Assembly: GCF_000190435.1 (NCBI RefSeq)
Contig: NC_015152.1
Coordinates: 626,458 to 690,457, forward strand
Source: Sphaerochaeta globosa str. Buddy
GTDB taxonomy: Bacteria; Spirochaetota; Spirochaetia; Sphaerochaetales; Sphaerochaetaceae
Reading direction: 5' to 3'
Length of the DNA: 64,000 nucleotides
The translations under genes were made by a program, and so were the position numbers. Shown here piece by piece: positions 59,453-64,000 of the stretch. Each line of letters begins with the position of its first letter. The stretch's first letter is position 1. The notes under the pieces were generated by a model. The model saw nothing but the letters and a program-made list of their open reading frames with translations. It was not told the DNA's origin and made no database searches.

Positions 59453-60277
59453 TTACAAACTCAGGATAGACCCACCGGCCAAATACCGTACCTTATCCCC
59501 CATCGAGCGCTCAAGAGCGAGAAAGTTATCCTCTCCTGTGCAGTGACAGGTATAGAAGGTTGCCTTGCTTGCAAGCAGGGTGGAGGCGATGTGTTCAAGA
59601 ACCTCAGGTTTTTCCGGCTCCCCGGTTCGGTGGTTGTAGAGATGGAAGCCTCCGATGACGTGGGTGGGGTAGAAACCCCAGTGGTCGTAGTATGCCTTCA
59701 TGATATTGAGGATGCCACGATGCGAGCAGCCGCTTACAAGCAGTCTGACATCGCCTTCCTGGATGGCAAGGTATTGCTCATGACTAAAACCATCGACTAC
59801 GTAGGTGTCTCCTTCCTTCCTGTACAGGCTGCTGTTGCCTGAAGGAACACAGTCCGTACCATCCACTCTGGAAAACAGGGTGTGGTTGGGACAGATGGGG
59901 GTGAACGCCGAGGTGAATACAAGTCGGTTGCTACCCAGAAGAGACTTATCGACTCCGATATAGTGATAGTCACCGACGTTGCGTTCACTATAGAAAGGAC
60001 CGAAGGCTTCCTTACGGACGTAGAGTGGAGCATGGTTGTTCTTTTCAAAGAAGCTAGCAAGACCTCCGCTATGGTCATAATGCCCATGAGAGAGTACGGC
60101 CAAGTCAGCTTTCGCCAAGTCAATTCCCAACGCTTGGGCATTGTCCAGCAACAAGTCGCTTGCCCCGCTGTCAAAGAGAATGGCCTTGCTTTCTGTTTCG
60201 ATGAAGAGACTTAAGCCATGCTCAAATCCGAGATTGCTGCAGTTGGTAGTATTTTCCACCAAGGTTGTTATCTTCAT
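59453..60277 (-). CDS. MBL-fold metallohydrolase
   Basis: 274 residues from the ATG at 60277, which overlaps the upstream stop. LVENTTNCSNLGFEHGLSLFIE and AVLSHGHYDHSGGL with HxHxDH for two metal ions; further ligands in VSGCSHRGILN and ATFYTCHCTGEDN. It resembles archaeal and anaerobe MBL proteins linked to MinD-type ATPases, whose substrate is unknown (some act on methanopterin precursors or flavodiiron-like reactions). Confidence 0.85.
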   Translation of the reverse strand: MKITTLVENTTNCSNLGFEHGLSLFIETESKAILFDSGASDLLLDNAQALGIDLAKADLAVLSHGHYDHSGGLASFFEKNNHAPLYVRKEAFGPFYSERNVGDYHYIGVDKSLLGSNRLVFTSAFTPICPNHTLFSRVDGTDCVPSGNSSLYRKEGDTYVVDGFSHEQYLAIQEGDVRLLVSGCSHRGILNIMKAYYDHWGFYPTHVIGGFHLYNHRTGEPEKPEVLEHIASTLLASKATFYTCHCTGEDNFLALERSMGDKVRYLAGGSILSL

Positions 60278-61149
60278 TGCTGTACCCGCTCCTTCCATAC
60301 TTGGAGAGTCTTATCATAGATTCGTTTGATTGCATTTGATGCCGGAGTGTTCAGACAGGCCAGATTCTCACCTTTGTTCAATGATGCTATAACCTGGCTG
60401 TCATAGGGAATCTTTCCCAGGAAGGGAATTCTTTCCTTGAAACAGAATACCTCGATTTCTCCGGTGATTGTTGGATTCATGTCGAATTTATTCACAACCA
60501 CTGCAACCGGGACTTGCAGCTGCCTTGCGCTTGTGATGACGCGTTTCAGATCGGAGAACGCACTGACCGAGGGCTCTGCTACCATGAGCGCCAAGTCGAC
60601 TCCGCTCAGCGAAGCAATGACCGGGCAACCGATCCCCGGACTCCCATCAAGAATTGCGACCTCCGTTTCCTCTGTACAACTTTTCAGTTGTTTCTTTACC
60701 TCGCTTACCAATTTTCCGGTTGTACCGCTACCCATAGTAAGGGTGGCGGTTGAGAAGTGCTCTTCACCCCGTTCGTACAGCTTCAGATCACCTACCTTCA
60801 TTGGTTGTGTATGAATCGCCCCGACAGGACACACATGCAGGCAGTAGGTACACCCTTCACAAGTGATCAGGTCGATCCGGTACGTCGGACCGGGTATGAC
60901 CGCATCAAAGCGGCACACTTCAAAACATCGGTTGCAGGCAATACACAGCGAGCTGTCAATTACCGCTTTGGGAAGCCCGAAATAGTCGGATTTTTGTTCT
61001 TTCTCAAAACTACCCATGACCAGATGAAGGTTTGGTGCATCGACATCGCAGTCTGCATAAGCCTTGGCCTGTGAGAGGGCGATAAAGGTACTGGCAACGG
61101 TAGTTTTACCAGTGCCCCCCTTACCGCTGAGAATGAGGATTTGATGCAT
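60274..61149 (-). CDS. MinD/Mrp-type ATPase with embedded ferredoxin clusters (second copy)
   Basis: 291 residues from the ATG at 61149, six bases after GGAGG; 29-base overlap with the upstream gene. Deviant Walker A SGKGGTGKTT at residue 8, then two 4Fe-4S motifs CIACNRCFEVC and CEGCTYCLHVC (about 65-105) inserted before the switch II (ILDGSPGIGCPV). Members are called nucleotide-binding Fe-S proteins (Nbp35/Mrp-like with ferredoxin). They likely couple ATP binding to cluster transfer. Confidence 0.9.
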   Translation of the reverse strand: MHQILILSGKGGTGKTTVASTFIALSQAKAYADCDVDAPNLHLVMGSFEKEQKSDYFGLPKAVIDSSLCIACNRCFEVCRFDAVIPGPTYRIDLITCEGCTYCLHVCPVGAIHTQPMKVGDLKLYERGEEHFSTATLTMGSGTTGKLVSEVKKQLKSCTEETEVAILDGSPGIGCPVIASLSGVDLALMVAEPSVSAFSDLKRVITSARQLQVPVAVVVNKFDMNPTITGEIEVFCFKERIPFLGKIPYDSQVIASLNKGENLACLNTPASNAIKRIYDKTLQVWKERVQQ

Positions 61150-61978
61150 CTTCAACCTCCTGCAACAACTGGGAGAAATACTGGTGATACTTCTCACTTT
61201 GCTCGCTTGCCACCAAGCCTTCACTGGTACGATGTGCCAACTCTTGATCGTAGGGCAAGGATCCCAGAATTTTCAAATCGTGAGATTTTGCATACGTTTC
61301 CGATGGATTTGCCCCTTGCTGTGTTTTGTTCAGCAGTACTGCACAGGGTTTGCCCAAGAGCGTTGCCAGTTCATGGACCATGGCAAGGTTGTGTGCCCCG
61401 AAAATGGTGGGCTCGGCTACCAGAAGACAGAAATCAGCATGGGTGATAGCCTCTGTCACCAGACATCCGCTACCCGGAGGGCTGTCGATTATGGTAAGGC
61501 CGCTGTGCTTGTTTTTCATCAGGGCCTTGATGAGGGGAACAGCCGAGCTTTCTCCAATACGCATTTCAGCAGAAAGAAACGCGATGGAGCCGCTTTTTCC
61601 TTTGCGTACAATGCCCAGTGGTTTCTGTACCTCAGTTAAAGCTTTGCGTGGACAGATGTGCATGCAAAGGCCGCAGCTGTGGCAAATCTCCTCGAATATC
61701 AAAAGTTGTCCCCCGATTACGGCCAAGGCATTGAAGGCGCAGGCTTTGCTGCAGATTTTGCATCCATCGCACAAGGTTTGGTCTACTACCGGTTTTCCCA
61801 CGGTAACCACTTCTTCCTGCACATATGAGGGTTTGAGAAATAGATGTCCATTCGGTTCTTCCACATCGCAATCGATGTAGGTAGTATGCTGTGCAACAAA
61901 GGCAAGGTTGACACTGACCAGCGTTTTGCCGGTGCCTCCCTTGCCGCTGAGTACGGCAATGGTACGATCAGTGGGCAT
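61121..61978 (-). CDS. MinD/Mrp-type ATPase with embedded ferredoxin clusters (first copy)
   Basis: 285 residues from the ATG at 61978, overlapping the end of the upstream NifX gene by 11 bases. Deviant Walker A LSGKGGTGKT near residue 10, Fe-S motifs CDGCKICSKAC and CHSCGLCMHIC, switch TIIDSPPGSGCLV. Clearly a paralogue of the next gene; the two may form a heterodimer. Such tandem pairs are frequent in strict anaerobes. Confidence 0.9.
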   Translation of the reverse strand: MPTDRTIAVLSGKGGTGKTLVSVNLAFVAQHTTYIDCDVEEPNGHLFLKPSYVQEEVVTVGKPVVDQTLCDGCKICSKACAFNALAVIGGQLLIFEEICHSCGLCMHICPRKALTEVQKPLGIVRKGKSGSIAFLSAEMRIGESSAVPLIKALMKNKHSGLTIIDSPPGSGCLVTEAITHADFCLLVAEPTIFGAHNLAMVHELATLLGKPCAVLLNKTQQGANPSETYAKSHDLKILGSLPYDQELAHRTSEGLVASEQSEKYHQYFSQLLQEVEDASNPHSQR

Positions 61979-62330
61979 GATGAAATCCAGGATGGATTGC
62001 ATCCAATGCTACAAGCTTGTTTCCAAGGACTGCATTGATGTTGTCGGCGATACTGAGGTTCAGAGCCTTAAGCAGGGAAACGCCGGCTGTAGTAAGCACT
62101 TTTGCAGCGTTCTCTCCCAAACGGAAGGTGATGAGGGTGGTGATATTGGCGTCTACCAAGTCCTGGGCGGCTTGTATGCCGGCTCCACCGGGGCTTTGTG
62201 CTGCCTCATTCACGATGAAAATACTTTTTTGGGTTTCTGTATCGAACACACAATAATAGGGCGCTCTGCCAAATGAGACACATAGTGGACTATCCAATTT
62301 CTGTTCTTCTGCCGGTACTGCTACAATCAT
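61968..62330 (-). CDS. NifX/NifB-like dinitrogenase iron-molybdenum cofactor family protein
   Basis: 120 residues. MIVAVPAEEQKLDSPLCVSFGRAPYYCVFD is the family start; SPGGAGIQAAQDLVDANITTLITF the loop. It lacks the His/Cys tail of the other copy except for FHHAH at its very end. ATGA overlaps with both neighbours. Confidence 0.87.
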   Translation of the reverse strand: MIVAVPAEEQKLDSPLCVSFGRAPYYCVFDTETQKSIFIVNEAAQSPGGAGIQAAQDLVDANITTLITFRLGENAAKVLTTAGVSLLKALNLSIADNINAVLGNKLVALDAIHPGFHHAH

Positions 62331-62707
62331 ATTTGATCTTCTCCTTCTGGGTTATTCATTCTCTGACGCCATCGGCAACCTCGTCCGCATCTGCCTAGGC
62401 CTTGTCCGCTATGGTCGTGGAGGTGATACTCGCCTCCTTCAATAAGCAATGGTTTTCCATCCACCAAGGAAGCTGCCAGTTTTTTCCTTGCACTGTCATA
62501 CATCCCCTGTACGGTGGTTCTGGCTACCTCCATCTGTTCGGAACATTCTTGTTGCGTCATTCCCTCGTGGTCGATGAGTCGGATGGTCTCATATTCATCT
62601 ACGGTCATGATTACTGGTTGTTCTTCCTCCAGAGGTGACCCAAGTGGTCCGAACTTGGAATTTGGGGGAAGTGAACACACACTTCGCCATTTACGGGGTC
62701 TACTCAT
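62327..62707 (-). CDS. DUF134-family predicted DNA-binding protein
   Basis: 126 residues. MSRPRKWRSVCSLPPNSKFGPLG is the DUF134 start; TVDEYETIRLIDHEGMTQQECSEQMEVARTTVQGMYDSARKKLA is a sigma-70-region-4-like helix-turn-helix. The C-terminus has a Cys/Gly/Arg segment (GRCGRGCRWR). Likely the regulator of this operon, though that is inference from position. Overlaps neighbours by four bases on each side. Confidence 0.87.
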   Translation of the reverse strand: MSRPRKWRSVCSLPPNSKFGPLGSPLEEEQPVIMTVDEYETIRLIDHEGMTQQECSEQMEVARTTVQGMYDSARKKLAASLVDGKPLLIEGGEYHLHDHSGQGLGRCGRGCRWRQRMNNPEGEDQI

Positions 62708-62949
62708 ACCTTCTCCGACTGCCCAAGCAGTGAATCAACACGTTTCAGCTCTTCCTTAAGCAATTGTTTTCTCTCTGCGAGGGTAACAGGGGAGGCCGCA
62801 GCTGCGTAGGGCCCATTTCCCCGACCGCATCCTCTGCCTAAGCGTCTTCCCATTCCATACCCAATTCCAGAGTAATTGGTGCAACTACCCATTCCTCTTC
62901 CTGTCATCGGACCGACTCCAGCAGGACCTGTTCCATCTTTTCTTGGCAT
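62704..62949 (-). CDS. DUF5320-type small protein
   Basis: 81 residues. MPRKDGTGPAGVGPMTGRGMGSC is the family hallmark, followed by a Gly/Arg-rich stretch and a short coiled-coil C-terminus (LAERKQLLKEELKRVDSLL). GGAGG lies before the ATG. These proteins accompany NifX/MinD clusters in anaerobes; the role is unknown. First gene of the operon. Confidence 0.85.
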   Translation of the reverse strand: MPRKDGTGPAGVGPMTGRGMGSCTNYSGIGYGMGRRLGRGCGRGNGPYAAAASPVTLAERKQLLKEELKRVDSLLGQSEKV

Positions 62950-62988
62950 AGTGTGCCTCCTTGTACTAAGTTTGTTATTGACATATGT

Positions 62989-63031
62989 CAGTAACTATCT
63001 ATACACTAGGCATGTTTCCGACATATGTCAA
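62989..63031 (-). promoter_or_regulatory. Promoter with two palindromic operators for the NifX/MinD operon
   Basis: TTGACA (63026-63031), 17 bases, TAGTGT (63003-63008). The palindrome TGACATATGTCA occurs at 62989-63000 and its core GACATATGTC again at 63020-63029, the second overlapping the -35. Both are followed by RTAACT. Binding there would block transcription. Confidence 0.75.
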
Positions 63032-63108
63032 TAACTAAATAAAAAATAGTTTCTTTTTTTTGAATCGGGAAGCCAATACCGCAAGAAGTAGGGAATGCAT
63101 GCAAGGGT

Positions 63109-63276
63109 ATGACTTGGAAAGCTGTTGTACAGCAGGCTCGGCTGCAGCACACCCGTGAGGAAGTGAAAGGTCTGAGTATTTCCGACCTTGTCCGTCAATC
63201 AAGGTTTGAGCGTATCGAAAATGAATTTACTCTCCAATTCTATAAAAAAAACTGGATGGACATATCAGCCGATTGA
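63109..63276 (+). CDS. Short frame of uncertain status
   Basis: 55 codons (MTWKAVVQQARLQHT ... NWMDISAD) with an in-frame region upstream that is open but lacks a start. No ribosome site and no recognised family. It may be a gene remnant. The rest of 63032-63362 holds nothing else. Confidence 0.25.
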   Translation: MTWKAVVQQARLQHTREEVKGLSISDLVRQSRFERIENEFTLQFYKKNWMDISAD

Positions 63277-63362
63277 AGTGGTCAATGGCGGTATCGGATA
63301 GGTGATTCTCCTGACTTCATGTTGGCCATCCCAAGGATGTATTTACGTAGTCGCTGCAACAC

Positions 63363-64000
63363 TCATCGGACCTGGCTGTTGTATGAATCGGCAATCCTTG
63401 GCAGATACTGATCATGATTGACAAACAACTGACGTACCAACATACCCAAGCCTGCAATATTGACACCAAGACCGGCCACCCCTGTCCAAGCTGCCCAGGT
63501 TGGCGTTGTAGGAGGATCAACGCCGTCATTCATGAGAAAGAGTGGGGTGAGCATCATGCCCAAGCCGGCAAGTTCTGTAAGCAGTCCGGCTTGCATCCAG
63601 GCACTTTGCTTCTTCATCCCTCGTTCCAGTTCAGCAATTAGTTTGGAAGTCTGCTCATCCAAGTCTTGCGTCCTGAGTAGGTCAAAGAACTGCAAAACCT
63701 CGCTTTCCCTTCCCCAGCCGGTTTCCATGGTATAGGTTTGACCCTTGTAGGTATACCGTGGTGAAACCTCATAGGCTCCACCTTTTTGTCTTGGATGGTA
63801 GACGATTCTATTCCAATCGACGGCAATGAGACTCTCTCCATCGATGTTGGTTCGTGTAACCAGGATTTCATCGGGTGGATAGACAATCTGATTGCCCTTC
63901 AGGTCCTCGAACAGCAAAGGCTTGCCAGCCTCGTACGAAATAAGTGTACCGATCCGCATCGAGCCATCGACGAGCACAACAAGGTCGCTTGCCCACAAGG
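63363..64000 (-). CDS. Membrane protein with two helices near the C-terminus (5' end beyond the window)
   Basis: The frame is open to the right edge, so at least 212 residues. It starts in the window with WASDLVVLVDGSMRIGTLIS, which looks like the end of a signal peptide followed by the mature part. Two hydrophobic segments lie near LTELAGLGMMLTPLFLM and WTGVAGLGVNIAGLGMLV. No family recognised; a cell-envelope protein is likely. Confidence 0.65.
   Translation of the reverse strand, partial: LWASDLVVLVDGSMRIGTLISYEAGKPLLFEDLKGNQIVYPPDEILVTRTNIDGESLIAVDWNRIVYHPRQKGGAYEVSPRYTYKGQTYTMETGWGRESEVLQFFDLLRTQDLDEQTSKLIAELERGMKKQSAWMQAGLLTELAGLGMMLTPLFLMNDGVDPPTTPTWAAWTGVAGLGVNIAGLGMLVRQLFVNHDQYLPRIADSYNSQVR

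Overview
The window looks like chromosomal DNA of a free-living, fermentative spirochaete close to Sphaerochaeta. This is inference: it rests on the spirochaete-type signal peptides and lipoboxes, a GH36 alpha-galactosidase, many small beta-barrel outer-membrane proteins, and amino-acid, polyamine and betaine uptake systems with AT-rich intergenic spacers. There is no rRNA and no CRISPR array; one tRNA gene (Cys) is present.

Layout. 1-2.1 kb: the start of an alpha-galactosidase gene (runs off the left edge) and a divergent unknown gene. 2.1-6.2 kb: three tandem paralogues of a small exported protein, each with its own near-consensus promoter, leader stem-loop and look-alike terminator, interrupted by a lipoprotein metallophosphoesterase. 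6.5-10.5 kb: a cobalamin-riboswitch-controlled operon for a TonB-dependent receptor with its own ExbB, two ExbD and TonB. 10.5-24 kb: an accessory stretch with an AlbA_2-type regulator, decayed genes (iron alcohol dehydrogenase, HigBA-like toxin-antitoxin, a frameshifted acetyltransferase-like gene, a duplicated permease fragment), a MNT/HEPN pair, a polar amino-acid ABC operon, an AbrB/PIN pair, an intact IS66-type element with target-site duplication, and a dispersed two-part intergenic repeat. 23.9-24.5 kb: a fourth member of the exported family. 25-30 kb: a complete branched-chain amino-acid ABC transporter (livJ-H-M-G-F). 30-34.9 kb: a second accessory patch (two unknown genes, a DDE transposase, a truncated AlbA_2-type gene, an AAA/DUF4143 ATPase) and a Crp/Fnr regulator. 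35-41 kb: three lipoproteins with bacterial Ig-like stalks and a C-terminal DUF3494 (ice-binding-type) domain, plus a beta-barrel. 41-54 kb: outer-membrane proteins, tRNA-Cys, a DeoR regulator with Ldh-family dehydrogenase and malic enzyme, AlaX editing protein, purB and a lone PotD-type lipoprotein. 54.6-58.8 kb: PHP phosphatase and an OpuC-type betaine ABC operon. 59-63 kb: a tightly overlapped seven-gene operon of NifX-like proteins, ferredoxin-MinD ATPases, an MBL-fold hydrolase and DUF134/DUF5320 proteins behind palindromic operators. The right edge cuts a membrane-protein gene.

The most interesting unexplained signal is the exported-protein family. Four paralogues, and probably a fifth shorter exported gene at 48.0 kb, share a promoter architecture. 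An ACTTRTGACA-like box recurs about 100-135 bases upstream of each -35 element and resembles the sequence at the -35 itself. The four full-length members also carry a covarying hairpin just before the ribosome binding site.
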